Below, in pieces: positions 43,128 through 52,378 of a stretch of DNA of 64,000 bases (the stretch's first letter is position 1; every line of letters starts with the position of its first letter). The position numbers and the translations under genes are program-made. The stretch spans positions 186,001-250,000 of the forward strand of contig NZ_AUBB01000017.1 of the NCBI RefSeq assembly GCF_000429025.1, in the 5' to 3' direction. This DNA is from Actinospineispora spinosispora DSM 44797 (GTDB lineage Bacteria; Actinomycetota; Actinomycetes; Mycobacteriales; Pseudonocardiaceae). Under the pieces are notes generated by a model that did not search any database, was not told the DNA's origin, and saw nothing but the letters and a program-made list of their open reading frames with translations.

Positions 43128-44501
43128 TCAGAGCAGCGTGCTCACCTTGGTGAGCACGCCGCGCAGGATCGACTCGATCTCGTCGAACTCGGCCTGGCCG
43201 CAGATCAACGGCGGGGCGACCTGGATGATCGGGTCGGCCCGGTCGTCGGTTCGGCAGTACAGACCGGCGTCGAACAGCGCCGGTGAGACGTAGCCGCGCA
43301 GGATCCGCTTCGCGTCCTCCTCGGAGAACGACTCCTTCGTGGCCTTGTCCTTCACCAGCTCGATGGCCATGAAGTAGCCGTCGCCTCGGACGTCACCGAC
43401 CACCGGGACGCCGTACAGCCTCTCCAGGGTCGCGCGGAACAGGCCCTCGTTGTCCCGGACCTTCCCGAACAGGTTCTCCCGCTCGACGATGTCGAGGTTC
43501 GCGAGGCCCACCGCGCAGCCGACCGGATGGCCGCCGTAGGTGTAGCCGTGCAGGAACATCGAGTCGTCGTGCCGGAACGGCTCGGCGAGACGCTCCGAGA
43601 CGATGGTGGCGCCCAGTGGCACGTAGCCGGACGTCAGCCCCTTCGCCGAGGTGATGATGTCCGGCTGGTAGCCGTAGCGCTGGGCGCCGAAGGCATGGCC
43701 GAGCCTTCCCCAGGCGCAGATCACCTCGTCGGAGACGAGCAGGACGTCGTGCCGATCGCAGATCTCCCGGACCCGCTGGAAGTAGCCGGGCGGCGGGATC
43801 AGGCAGCCGCCCGAGTTCTGCACCGGTTCGAGGAACACCGCCGCGACGGTCTCCGCGCCTTCGGCGAGGATGGTCGCCTCGATCTGGTCCGCGGCCCAGA
43901 CACCGAACGCGTCGTAGTCGTCGCCGTGCTCGGGCGCGCGGTAGAAGTTCGTGTTCGGGACCTTGAACGCGCCGGGCACGAGCGGTTCGAACGGCGTGCG
44001 GTAGGCGGTGACGCCGTTGATCGACAGCGCACCGTGGGTGGTGCCGTGGTACGCGGACACCCGGCTGATCACCTTGTACTTCCCGGGCCTTCCGGTGAGC
44101 CGGTAGTACTGCTTCGCCAGCTTCCAGGCCGTCTCCACGGCCTCCGAACCCGACGTAGTGAAGAAGACCCGGGTGAGATCACCGGGTGCCTGGTCGGCGA
44201 TGCGCTCGGCGAGCTCCACCGCCGCCGGGTGCACATGTGACCACAGCGGGAAGTATGCGAGCTGGGCGGCCTGCTTGGCTGCCGCCTCCGCGAGCTCTTC
44301 CCGGCCGTGGCCGACCTGCACGACGAACAACCCGGACAGCCCGTCGAGGTATCGGCGGCCGGCTTCGTCGTAGACGTACGCGCCGTCGCCGCGGGTGATG
44401 ACCGGAACGCCATCGTTCTCGAACGCGGACAGGCGAGAGAAGTGCGGCCACAGGTGTGTCGCCGCTCGTGTCGAGAGGGACTCGGTCTGCGAGGTAGTCA
44501 T
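43128..44501 (-). CDS. Class III aminotransferase, putrescine/diamine type
   Basis: This 457-residue PLP enzyme has TTSGSEAVETAWKLAKQYY, LEPVQNSGGCLIPPPGYF, SDEVICAWGRLGHAF and the Schiff-base Lys287 in TSAKGLTSGYVPLGA. This matches putrescine-pyruvate (SpuC-like) and related omega-aminotransferases. It would convert putrescine to 4-aminobutyraldehyde. ATG 44501 has GGGGAG twelve bases upstream; GTG 44513 is less likely. It is downstream of a permease and an aldehyde dehydrogenase that would complete the pathway. Confidence 0.86.
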   Translation of the reverse strand: MTTSQTESLSTRAATHLWPHFSRLSAFENDGVPVITRGDGAYVYDEAGRRYLDGLSGLFVVQVGHGREELAEAAAKQAAQLAYFPLWSHVHPAAVELAERIADQAPGDLTRVFFTTSGSEAVETAWKLAKQYYRLTGRPGKYKVISRVSAYHGTTHGALSINGVTAYRTPFEPLVPGAFKVPNTNFYRAPEHGDDYDAFGVWAADQIEATILAEGAETVAAVFLEPVQNSGGCLIPPPGYFQRVREICDRHDVLLVSDEVICAWGRLGHAFGAQRYGYQPDIITSAKGLTSGYVPLGATIVSERLAEPFRHDDSMFLHGYTYGGHPVGCAVGLANLDIVERENLFGKVRDNEGLFRATLERLYGVPVVGDVRGDGYFMAIELVKDKATKESFSEEDAKRILRGYVSPALFDAGLYCRTDDRADPIIQVAPPLICGQAEFDEIESILRGVLTKVSTLL

Positions 44502-44570
44502 CGTCGTTTCCACTCCCCTTGGACGCTGATACTGCCTTTATCGCATACCTACGCGATCCAGACAACTGAA

Positions 44571-44597
44571 TTCGTAGCCGAACGACGCATGCAACGA
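44571..44597. promoter_or_regulatory. Shared motif upstream of aminotransferase, candidate Lrp site
   Basis: TTCGTAGC, 12 bases, GCAACGA lies in the 96-bp gap before the aminotransferase gene. The same two blocks, 14 bases apart, occur before the aldehyde dehydrogenase gene at 48376-48404. Confidence 0.5.
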
Positions 44598-45290
44598 TTA
44601 TTTCGTGATCGAGCCAGGTGGTGAGGACAGAATTCGTTCGAGATGGCCGGGCCTGGCCGTGCCGGAGGGCAGCGCCGGGTCGGGCACGGCGTCACCCCAG
44701 GACTGAGCGATCGGCAGCACGCCGGCCCACAGTCCGAGGGCGGCGTCGGGGCCGTCGCCGTCGTCGGGTGGTCCGGTACGGACCTTCACCGACGCCTCGT
44801 CCAGCGCAAGGGCGAGCAGGCTCGTCGCGGCGAGCTCCTTCTTGCTCGGCCGACGTGCGTAGTCCCACTGCCCGGGCGCGAGCTGCTCGGTGAGCACCCG
44901 GAGACCCAGCAGCTTCTCCGTCGGGTCGGTCACCGGCCGGGGGACGCCGTAGATCATCGCGCAGCGGTAGTTCAGCCCGTGCTCGAACACCGAGCGGGCC
45001 AGCACCAGGCCGTCCACGTGCGTCACGGTCACGCACACCGTGGCCCGCGATGCGGCGACCAGGCTCCGGCTGGCCACCGAACCGTGCAGGTACATCGTGT
45101 CCCCGGCAACCCCGTACACGGTCGGCACGACCATCGGGTCACCGTCGACGAGAAGCCCGAGGTGGCACACCACCCCGACGGCCAGCACCGCCGCGAGCTC
45201 CTCACGTTCGGTCCGTCCCTGCTGTCTCAGCCGCCGGTGCCGGGTCCGAGGCGTCGCCGACAGCGGTTGCCGGGAACGGTCCTCAGGCAT
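44598..45290 (-). CDS. FMN-binding split-barrel (PPOX-family) protein
   Basis: This 230-residue protein has the pyridoxamine-5-phosphate-oxidase-like split barrel: VCHLGLLVDGDPMVVPTVYGV, GDTMYLHGSVASRSLVAAS and VCVTVTHVDGLVLARSVFEHGLNYRCAMIYG. It is related to nitroimidazole-resistance (NimA-type) or flavin-binding proteins. ATG 45290 overlaps the permease stop by 8 bp, so it is coupled to it. Its role in diamine use is unclear; it may protect from or reduce a side product. Confidence 0.83.
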   Translation of the reverse strand: MPEDRSRQPLSATPRTRHRRLRQQGRTEREELAAVLAVGVVCHLGLLVDGDPMVVPTVYGVAGDTMYLHGSVASRSLVAASRATVCVTVTHVDGLVLARSVFEHGLNYRCAMIYGVPRPVTDPTEKLLGLRVLTEQLAPGQWDYARRPSKKELAATSLLALALDEASVKVRTGPPDDGDGPDAALGLWAGVLPIAQSWGDAVPDPALPSGTARPGHLERILSSPPGSITK

Positions 45291-46863
45291 GAGTACGGCC
45301 ACGCTCCTGCGCCGCATCCACGATGCACTCCCCACCCGGCAGGACGTAGCCCTTGGGCAGCGTCGAGCCCGCGAAGTAGTCCCGGCACCAGCGGTACACG
45401 ACCGCCATGAGCGGCACCCCGACCAGGATCGACACCGCTCCGATGACCGCGACACCGCCGATGCCGAAGATGACGGTCGAACCCTCCTCGGGACGGGCGT
45501 ACTGGACCACGGCCGCCGCGAACACACCCAGGAAGAACAGGGCACCGAGGCCGGGCACCACACCGCGGAGCAGGAGGTTGCGCATGCTCGTGCGCAGCGT
45601 CCGCCGGAACACCCACACGCACGACGTGGCCGTGAGCCCGTACTCGATGGCGACCGCGAGCCCGACCGCATCGACCGAGTCGGACAACACGTTCTCGCTC
45701 ACCGCGGTCAGCCCGATGTAGAGCGCCAGCGCGACGCCACCGAAGGCCCAGGTCGCCACCGACGGCGTCTGGTAGCGGGGGTGCACGCGGCCGAACGCCG
45801 ACGGCAGTGCGCCGTGGTGGGCCATCGACAACGTCGTCCTGGCGGCCGGCATGATCGTCGCCTGACAGGTCGCCGCGCCGCTCGTCAGCACCGAGATGAC
45901 CAGCAGCGTCCCGAACACCTGGCCCCAGGCCCCACTGCCGAACACCGCCTCACCCAGTCCGGCGAGCACGTCGTCGGAGTGGTCCTTGTTGGCCAGTCCG
46001 ATTCCGGTCTCGCCCACTCCGGCGAACGCGACGGCGGCGAGGGTCACGAGCAGGTAGTTGCCGACCAGCAGCACGGTGGAGAACACCGCCGCCTTGCCCG
46101 GGCCGTGGCGAGGGTCCTGGGACTCCTCGTTGACCGAGACCGAGCTCTCCCACCCCCAGTAGATGAAGACCGCGAGCAGCGTCGCCGACACGAAGGCACC
46201 GAGCCCGAGGTTCGACGGCCAGAACCAGCTCCACTCCACGTGGATGGACTGCGGACCGGCCGTGCCGGAGTAGACCCGGACCAGTGCGATGATCGAGAAC
46301 GCGGCCAGTACCACCAGCTCGGCGGCCAGCAGTACCCACTGCACCCTCGCCGAGATCTCGATACCCCGGTAGCACAGATAGCACAGCGCGATCAGCCACA
46401 CGGCCCCCACCGTCGTGGTGACCACCAGGTTGTCGGCGAGTTCGTCCTGGCCGAGCAACAGCAGGCTGTAGCGGCCGGTGATCGCGCACTGGCTCGTCAT
46501 CACCAGCAGCTGGGCGATCGTCACGACCCAGCCGGACATCCACCCGGTACGGCTGCCGAACGCCCGTGCCGCCCAGGTGAAGTTGGTGCCGCAGTCGTGT
46601 TCGACCGAGTTCAGCTCGCGGAACGCCTGCGCCACGAAGATGATCGGGATGAAGGCCAGCAGGATGAACGCGACGGCCTTGACGCCGACGCCGGTGAGCA
46701 CGAGCAGCCCCAGGGTCGCGGCGATCGAGTAGGCGGGCGCGGTCGCCGCCATCCCGATGACGATCGACGACACCATGCTCAGCGCGCCGGAGCGTAGACC
46801 CTTGTCCTGTCCGGTGGCCCGCGCGATGACCTCGACGGGCTTGTCGTCGACGACCTCAGCCAT
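45283..46863 (-). CDS. APC family amino acid/polyamine permease
   Basis: This 526-residue protein has about twelve hydrophobic spans and the APC superfamily opening GLRSGALSMVSSIVIGMAATAPAYSIAA. Characteristic stretches are FRELNSVEHDCGTNFTWAARAFG and YWGWESSVSVNEESQDPRHGPGKAA. It imports an amino acid, putrescine or related amine into the cytoplasm. Its ATG overlaps the aldehyde dehydrogenase stop by 8 bp and its own stop overlaps the next ATG. It therefore belongs to the diamine operon. Confidence 0.88.
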   Translation of the reverse strand: MAEVVDDKPVEVIARATGQDKGLRSGALSMVSSIVIGMAATAPAYSIAATLGLLVLTGVGVKAVAFILLAFIPIIFVAQAFRELNSVEHDCGTNFTWAARAFGSRTGWMSGWVVTIAQLLVMTSQCAITGRYSLLLLGQDELADNLVVTTTVGAVWLIALCYLCYRGIEISARVQWVLLAAELVVLAAFSIIALVRVYSGTAGPQSIHVEWSWFWPSNLGLGAFVSATLLAVFIYWGWESSVSVNEESQDPRHGPGKAAVFSTVLLVGNYLLVTLAAVAFAGVGETGIGLANKDHSDDVLAGLGEAVFGSGAWGQVFGTLLVISVLTSGAATCQATIMPAARTTLSMAHHGALPSAFGRVHPRYQTPSVATWAFGGVALALYIGLTAVSENVLSDSVDAVGLAVAIEYGLTATSCVWVFRRTLRTSMRNLLLRGVVPGLGALFFLGVFAAAVVQYARPEEGSTVIFGIGGVAVIGAVSILVGVPLMAVVYRWCRDYFAGSTLPKGYVLPGGECIVDAAQERGRTHA

Positions 46864-48301
46864 TGCCCTGCTCCCCTCGGTCGCCGGTGAACACGGTCCG
46901 ATGCCAGTCCTTCCGGGCCTTTCCGGTGATCTCGCTCATCACGTGCTTCACCGACGTGTACTCCTCCAGCGAGTACATCGACATGTCCTTGCCGTACCCG
47001 GAGGCCTTGATGCCGCCGTGCGGCATCTCGCTGATGATCGGGATGTGGTCGTTGATCCACACACAGCCGGCGGCGATCTCCCTGGATGCGCGGCCTGCCC
47101 GGTACACGTCGCGGGTCCACGCGGACGCCGCTAGCCCGAAGCGGGTGTCGTTCGCGAGCGCGATGCCCTCGTCGTCGTCGTCGAACGGCAGGACCACCAG
47201 CACCGGACCGAACACCTCGTCCTGGACGATCTCGGACTGCTGCGCGGCCCCGACCAGCAGCGTCGGCCGGTAGAACGCACCGTCCGGCGCGGTGCCGCCG
47301 CGCATCGCCTTGGCACCCGCCTGCACCGCCCTGGTGACGAAACCGTGGACCCGCTCGGCATGCGTGGCGGAGATGAGCGATCCGACATCGGTCGCCGGGT
47401 CCGACGGATCACCCACCCGCACCTGGCCCAACAGGTCCGCGACACCCTCGACGAACCGCTCGTACAGCGGACGCTGGACGTAGGCCCTGGTCGCGGCCGT
47501 GCAGTCCTGGCCGCCGTTGATCAACGCGCCGGCGACCGCCCCGTGCACCGCAGCCTCGAGATCGGCGTCGTCGAACACGACGAACGGCGCCTTGCCGCCC
47601 AGCTCCAGGTGAACCCGCCGAGGACCCGACGCGGCCAGTTCGGCGACCTGGCGACCGACCGCGGTCGAGCCGGTGAACGACACCATGTCGATCCCGGGGT
47701 GCCCGGCGAGCGCCGCGCCCACCACAGGGCCGCGACCGACGAGCACGGTGAGGACACCGTCGGGCAGCCCCGCCTCGGCGAACACCTCCGCCAACATGAT
47801 CGTCGTGAGCGGAGTGATCTCCGCCGGTTTGATCACCACGGCGTTGCCGGCGGCGAGCGCGGGGAACACCTTCCAGCCCGCCATGTTGAGCGGGTAGTTC
47901 CAAGGCGCGATCGAGCCGACGACACCGAGCGGCTCACGTCGGATGCTCGACGTGTGCTCCGGCGAGTACTCCCCCGAGGCCTTGCCCTCCAGCATCCGTG
48001 CCGCGGCACCGAAGAACGCCGCGTTGTCGACTGTCCCCGGTACGTCGAACTCGCGGGACAGCCGAATCGGCTTGCCGCACTGGAGCGTCTCGGTACCGGC
48101 GAAGTCCTCGGACCGTTCGTCGAGGAGCGTCGCTACCCTGGCGAGCACCGCCCCACGTTCAGCGGGAGAAACCGAGGCCCATCCCGGTGCGGCCGCGCGC
48201 GCCGCGCCGACAGCCGCATCGACATCGGACGCGTCCGCGAGGTCCAGATGCCGGACGACCTCCCCGGTGGCCGGATTCGTGACAGGGAACCGTTCAGGCA
48301 T
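46856..48301 (-). CDS. Aldehyde dehydrogenase, gamma-aminobutyraldehyde type
   Basis: The 481-residue NAD(P)-dependent enzyme has the cofactor motif GSTAVGRQ, catalytic Glu233 (HLELGGKAP) and nucleophile Cys267 (NGGQDCTAATRAYV). The DCTA variant and IAPWNYPLNMAGWKVFPALAAGN are typical of betaine/gamma-aminobutyraldehyde dehydrogenases (PatD/PuuC-like). It would oxidise 4-aminobutyraldehyde to GABA. ATG 48301 follows GGAGGTAG; the open frame continues to 48430 without homology. It is first in the operon and divergent from the Lrp gene. Confidence 0.88.
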   Translation of the reverse strand: MPERFPVTNPATGEVVRHLDLADASDVDAAVGAARAAAPGWASVSPAERGAVLARVATLLDERSEDFAGTETLQCGKPIRLSREFDVPGTVDNAAFFGAAARMLEGKASGEYSPEHTSSIRREPLGVVGSIAPWNYPLNMAGWKVFPALAAGNAVVIKPAEITPLTTIMLAEVFAEAGLPDGVLTVLVGRGPVVGAALAGHPGIDMVSFTGSTAVGRQVAELAASGPRRVHLELGGKAPFVVFDDADLEAAVHGAVAGALINGGQDCTAATRAYVQRPLYERFVEGVADLLGQVRVGDPSDPATDVGSLISATHAERVHGFVTRAVQAGAKAMRGGTAPDGAFYRPTLLVGAAQQSEIVQDEVFGPVLVVLPFDDDDEGIALANDTRFGLAASAWTRDVYRAGRASREIAAGCVWINDHIPIISEMPHGGIKASGYGKDMSMYSLEEYTSVKHVMSEITGKARKDWHRTVFTGDRGEQGNG

Positions 48302-48375
48302 CGACGCTACCTCCGAGTGACCGGGCTCATACCGCGCATAGATGCTGACATCAGAGGTCCGCAAGATGCAAGGAT

Positions 48376-48404
48376 TTCGTAGCTGTTTGTCGTCTCGGCA
48401 ACGA
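48376..48404. promoter_or_regulatory. Shared motif in aldehyde dehydrogenase/Lrp gap
   Basis: TTCGTAGC, 14 bases, GCAACGA matches the motif at 44571-44597 before the aminotransferase. It is in the divergent promoter gap and its outer ATTTCGT/ACGAAAT arms form an inverted repeat. Confidence 0.55.
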
Positions 48405-48568
48405 AATAGGCTGCAGCAGTATCGAATCACAGCGTTAACATGATCTCAGTCAGAACGTCACACCGGCGTCCACATGCGGAGCCACTCGCCGCCGGTCGAA
48501 CAGCCAGCGCGCTGAGGGTGCGCAACCGGTCGATAGCCTGGTGCGGAACACGACCGCGAAGGGAATCG

Positions 48569-49075
48569 ATGACCTCCGAACCGGGCCAGCGTGAGACCAC
48601 CGAGCAGCCGAGGCCCCCTCATCGTGGTCTGGACGACGTCGACCGTGCACTCATCTCCCTGCTGCAGCGCGACGGTCGGATGTCGTTCACCAACCTCGCC
48701 AAGGCCGTCGACCTGTCCGAGGGAGCCGTCCGGCAGCGGGTCCAGCGGCTCCTGCGTGACCAGACGATGCAGATCGTCGCGGTCACCGATCCCCTCGACG
48801 TCGACCTCGCCCGGCAGGCCATGGTGGCGATCAAGGTCCGGGGCGACGTCCATCGGGTCGCCGCCGAGCTGGCCGCACTGCCGGACGCCCACTACGTCGT
48901 GTTGTGCGCCGGCCGTTACGACCTGCTCGTCGAGGTCATCTGCCACGACGACGCCCACCTGCTGCGTCTGCTCAACGAGCAGATCCGCACGATCGACGGC
49001 ATCGCCGACACCGAGACGTTCACCTACCTGAAGCTGGCGAAACAGACCTACGCCTGGGGCGCCCTCACCGACTGA
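48569..49075 (+). CDS. Lrp/AsnC family transcriptional regulator
   Basis: This 168-residue protein has an N-terminal AsnC helix-turn-helix (LDDVDRALISLLQRDGRMSFTNLAKAVDLSEGAVRQRVQRLLR) and a C-terminal RAM ligand domain (about 80-165) with VVLCAGRYDLLVEVICHDD. Start ATG 48569 was chosen for AAGGGA before it; the open frame reaches 48440. It is divergent from the diamine operon and is its expected local regulator. Lrp-type proteins bind amino acids as effectors. Confidence 0.9.
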   Translation: MTSEPGQRETTEQPRPPHRGLDDVDRALISLLQRDGRMSFTNLAKAVDLSEGAVRQRVQRLLRDQTMQIVAVTDPLDVDLARQAMVAIKVRGDVHRVAAELAALPDAHYVVLCAGRYDLLVEVICHDDAHLLRLLNEQIRTIDGIADTETFTYLKLAKQTYAWGALTD

Positions 49076-49114
49076 TCCTTGGGCGGACGGCACCTGTGAT
49101 CCCCTGTCCCGCTG

Positions 49115-49190
49115 CCGACACCGCGCACCGCAGGTACACGCCGCGCCGTGTGCACACTGCGCGGCGTGATCGTGCGGTGCGCGGTGTCGG
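49115..49190. terminator. Compound hairpin, 76 bp
   Basis: Outer arms 49115-49132 and 49173-49190 (18 bp, beginning CCGACACCGCGCACCGCA) pair perfectly. Inner arms 49137-49146 and 49159-49168 (CACGCCGCGC) pair as well. Short bulges separate the two stems. It lies between the convergent Lrp gene and amidohydrolase gene and probably terminates both. Confidence 0.75.
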
Positions 49191-49205
49191 TTCGAGTCCG
49201 AGCTG

Positions 49206-50852
49206 TCAGGCGTCCGGTGCCGCGTGGACGCGGGCGCCGGCCACGTAGGTGAGGGCCGCGTGGGTGTCGCCGATCGCCTCAGCCGGGCCGTCGAACGGGT
49301 CGCGGTCCAGGACGACCAGGTCGGCCGTGTAGCCGGTGCGCAGACGGCCCGAGTCGTCGCGGTGGTTCACGTACGCCGCGCCCGAGGTGTACGCGGCGAG
49401 CGCGACCCCGAGCTCGAGGCGCTGCTCGGGCAGGAACACCGGCGCCTCGCAACCGTGGAGGACGCGGTTGACCGCGACGTGGATCCCCTGCATCGGGTCG
49501 GCACTGCTGACCGGCCAGTCGCTGCCGGCCGCCAGGTGCGCGCCCGCCCTGAGGAGGTCACCGAAGGGATACTGCAGCCGCGCTCGGTCCGGGCCGAGGA
49601 ACGGGATGGTGAGCTCGTCCATCTGCGGCTCGTGTGCCGCCCACAGCGGCTGGATGTTCGCGCTCGCGCCGAGGCGCGGAAAGCGCGCGATGTCCTCCGG
49701 ACGCACGACCTGCAGGTGCGCCAGATGTGGTCGCGTGTCCCTGACCCCGTTGCGGGTGCGCGCGGCCTCCACCGCGTCGAGTGCCTCGCGCACGGCGCGG
49801 TCACCCAGTGCGTGGAAATGGACCTGGAAGTCCTCCGCGTCCACCGCCGTGACGTAGTCCCGCAACGCCTCCGGCTCGATGAAGCTGTGTCCGCTGTTGC
49901 CGGTCGCACAGCCGCAGGAGTCGAGGTACGGGCTGGTCATCGCCGCGGTGAAGTTCTCCGCGATGCCGTCGACCATGATCTTGACCGTGGTGCAGCTCAG
50001 GTTGCCGGTGCTCCAGCTCTCCCTGCGGTGCAGCAGCTCCGGCAGCTGTTCGAGCCCGCTGTCCCGTGACCACCACAGCGCACCGATCACCGACGCGGTG
50101 AGCACACCGTCGCGGGCCGCCCTCAGGTACGCGGTCGAGTTGTCCGCGAAGCCCGATCCGCCCGACATCCAGGCGTCCTGCCATGCGGTGATGCCGTAGC
50201 CGTGCAGCATCGACTGTGCTCTCAGCAGGCCGTCGAGCAGATCGGCCTCGGTGCGTGCGGGCACCAGCTCGGCGACCAGCTCGGCGGCGCCTTCCTGCAG
50301 CATGCCGATCGCCGCGCCGTCGGGACCCCGCTCGATGCGTCCGTCGGGCGGGTCCGGTGTCGTCGCCGTGATGCCCGCGCGGTCCAGCGCGAGACTGTTC
50401 ACCCACGCACCGTGATGGTCGCGGTTGAGCAGGAAGACCGGCCGATCGGGCACCACGGAGTCGAGCAGCTCACGGGTCGGCAAACCGCCGTCGAAGCACT
50501 CCATCGACCACCCACTGCCGGTGATCCAGTCCCGGTCCGGGTGCGAGCGCGCGTAGCTGCGGACCAAGCGCAGGTACTCGTTGACGTCGGTGACCGCGCT
50601 GAGGTCGCACTCCCCCAGCTCGACACCGCCGGTCACGGCATGGATGTGTGCGTCCTGGAACCCGGGCAGCAGCACCCGCCCCCGCAGGTCGACCACCTCG
50701 GTCTTCGGTCCGGCGAGGTCGTGGACCTCCCGGTCACCGACGGCGGCGATCCGACCGTCACGGACGGCCAGCGCGGAGGCCACCGCGTGCCCGGGGTCCA
50801 TCGTGCGGATCGGACCGCCGGTGAACAGCAGGTCCGCGGCTGAACCGGGCAT
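49206..50852 (-). CDS. Metal-dependent amidohydrolase, YtcJ type
   Basis: This 548-residue amidohydrolase-3 protein starts DLLFTGGPIRTMDPGHAV. Metal-binding and catalytic segments are LLPGFQDAHIHAVTGG, the VHFHALGDRAVREALDA region and AAGSDWPVSSADPMQGI. YtcJ-type proteins hydrolyse unknown amides or cyclic substrates in the cytoplasm. It is coupled to the APC permease by a TGATG overlap (stop of permease with this ATG). The pair probably imports and hydrolyses one amine or amide compound. Confidence 0.87.
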   Translation of the reverse strand: MPGSAADLLFTGGPIRTMDPGHAVASALAVRDGRIAAVGDREVHDLAGPKTEVVDLRGRVLLPGFQDAHIHAVTGGVELGECDLSAVTDVNEYLRLVRSYARSHPDRDWITGSGWSMECFDGGLPTRELLDSVVPDRPVFLLNRDHHGAWVNSLALDRAGITATTPDPPDGRIERGPDGAAIGMLQEGAAELVAELVPARTEADLLDGLLRAQSMLHGYGITAWQDAWMSGGSGFADNSTAYLRAARDGVLTASVIGALWWSRDSGLEQLPELLHRRESWSTGNLSCTTVKIMVDGIAENFTAAMTSPYLDSCGCATGNSGHSFIEPEALRDYVTAVDAEDFQVHFHALGDRAVREALDAVEAARTRNGVRDTRPHLAHLQVVRPEDIARFPRLGASANIQPLWAAHEPQMDELTIPFLGPDRARLQYPFGDLLRAGAHLAAGSDWPVSSADPMQGIHVAVNRVLHGCEAPVFLPEQRLELGVALAAYTSGAAYVNHRDDSGRLRTGYTADLVVLDRDPFDGPAEAIGDTHAALTYVAGARVHAAPDA

Positions 50853-52321
50853 CACAGGCTCCGTTCGGGGGTGGGCACTGGGTCGGGTGTCGGATGACCG
50901 TGGAAATCCGGCGCGCGGCGGTACCACTTGGCGACCGCGCCGACGGCGAGCCCGATCAGCAGGATCACGAGCGGGACGGCGAGGGTGAACCAGCCGTTGG
51001 CCGCGTCGATCTCGAAGGTATCGCTGACCGTGGCGTAGTGGACCGCGAGGTAGCCGCCCAGTGCGAGCAGCACCGTGCCGCACACGGCCGGTACCCCGAC
51101 CGCGCCGACGGCGGCCCTCCGGCCGGTTCGCAGCAGCCCTCGGAACCGCACCGCGCAGGTCACCGAGGCGAGGCCGTAGTACAGGGCGACGAGGATGCCG
51201 ATGGCGTTGACCGCGGCCAGGATCGCCTCGTTGAGCTTGGGGATCGCCGGCATCAGGACCGCGATGACCGCCGTGATCGCGGTGATGATGACGGTGCCCG
51301 CCGCGGGCGTGCGGTATCGGGGATGCACCCGGGTCCACACCGTGCCGAGCGTGCGGTTCCTTCCCATCGCCAGGGTGAAACGCGCCGTCGGGATGATGCC
51401 CGCCTGCAGCGAGGAGACCGCGGACAGCATGAGCGCGACCAGCGGCAGGGTCGCCAGAGGTTCGCCGGCGAGCTTGGCAGCGAAGTACGTCAGGCCCTCC
51501 GCGCCCTTGTCGACCATCTCGCCGTTGTCCATCACGCGCTGGAACGCGATCGACCCGAGCAGGAACAGACCGAGCATCGTCACGAGCGCGATGAACCCGC
51601 TGCGCGCCGCGTCCCGCGAGTCGTGGGTCTCCTCTGTCACGCTGAACGCGGAGTCCCAGCCCCAGTAGAAGAACACCGCGATCGCCAGCCCTTGCGCGAA
51701 CCCGGCGAAGGAGTCCACGGCGAACGGGTCGAGCCAGGAGAACGAGAAGCTCTGGTGCCCGGTGGCGAGGCCCCAGCCGCAGAAGCCGAGGAGCACGACG
51801 TACTCGAAGATCAGCAGGTACTTCTGGAAATGCGCGGCGTGCGCGGTGCCGGTGACGGCGATCCAGGTCACGACGGCGAACACGACGAGGCCGACGGCGG
51901 TGCACTGGGCTGTGGAGTTGGCGTCGAGGGCCCAGCCGAGCACCGAGTGGACCCCGGCCTTCTCGACGAGCTGGACCAGCACGGATCCGACGACCGCGGT
52001 GGTGTAGGACATGAACACCACCGTGCCCGCGATCGGGATCCACCCGGCGATCAGGCCGAGCCACGGGCCCATGGTCCTCCCGACCCACACGTACCCGTTG
52101 CCACAGTCCGGCTCAACCCGGTTCAACCGGCTGTAGGCGACGGCGATCCCGACGATCGGGAAGAAGGCGATCAGCAGAATGGCGGGGGTCTGACGGCCGA
52201 CCGACGCGGCGAGAACCCCCATACCGATACCGATGCTCGTGGTGGCCGCGATGCTGGACGCCGCGATCACCACACCGTCGAGGACACCGAGCGACCTGCT
52301 GAGCCTGGCTTGCTGCTGCAT
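50852..52321 (-). CDS. APC family permease
   Basis: This 489-residue permease is related to the permease at 45283-46863: about twelve spans, opening SLGVLDGVVIAASSIAATTSIGIGMG, the loop YSRLNRVEPDCGNGYVWVGRTMGPW and FYWGWDSAFSVTEETHDSRDAAR. Its start, ATG 52321, follows GGGAGGA; an earlier frame reaches 52366. It probably imports an amino acid or amine used by the coupled amidohydrolase. A TetR gene diverges 112 bp upstream. Confidence 0.88.
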   Translation of the reverse strand: MQQQARLSRSLGVLDGVVIAASSIAATTSIGIGMGVLAASVGRQTPAILLIAFFPIVGIAVAYSRLNRVEPDCGNGYVWVGRTMGPWLGLIAGWIPIAGTVVFMSYTTAVVGSVLVQLVEKAGVHSVLGWALDANSTAQCTAVGLVVFAVVTWIAVTGTAHAAHFQKYLLIFEYVVLLGFCGWGLATGHQSFSFSWLDPFAVDSFAGFAQGLAIAVFFYWGWDSAFSVTEETHDSRDAARSGFIALVTMLGLFLLGSIAFQRVMDNGEMVDKGAEGLTYFAAKLAGEPLATLPLVALMLSAVSSLQAGIIPTARFTLAMGRNRTLGTVWTRVHPRYRTPAAGTVIITAITAVIAVLMPAIPKLNEAILAAVNAIGILVALYYGLASVTCAVRFRGLLRTGRRAAVGAVGVPAVCGTVLLALGGYLAVHYATVSDTFEIDAANGWFTLAVPLVILLIGLAVGAVAKWYRRAPDFHGHPTPDPVPTPERSL

Positions 52322-52378
52322 GGCGGACCGTCCTCCCAACACGGGGTCGCGCCCCGATCGACGCACCTGGCGTGCCGG

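Noticed and set aside
49182..49200. GTCGGTTCGAGTCCGAG looks like a tRNA T-arm.
   Set aside because: No anticodon arm, D-arm or matching acceptor stem is present upstream; the outer pair of the stem mismatches. It lies at the edge of the compound hairpin.
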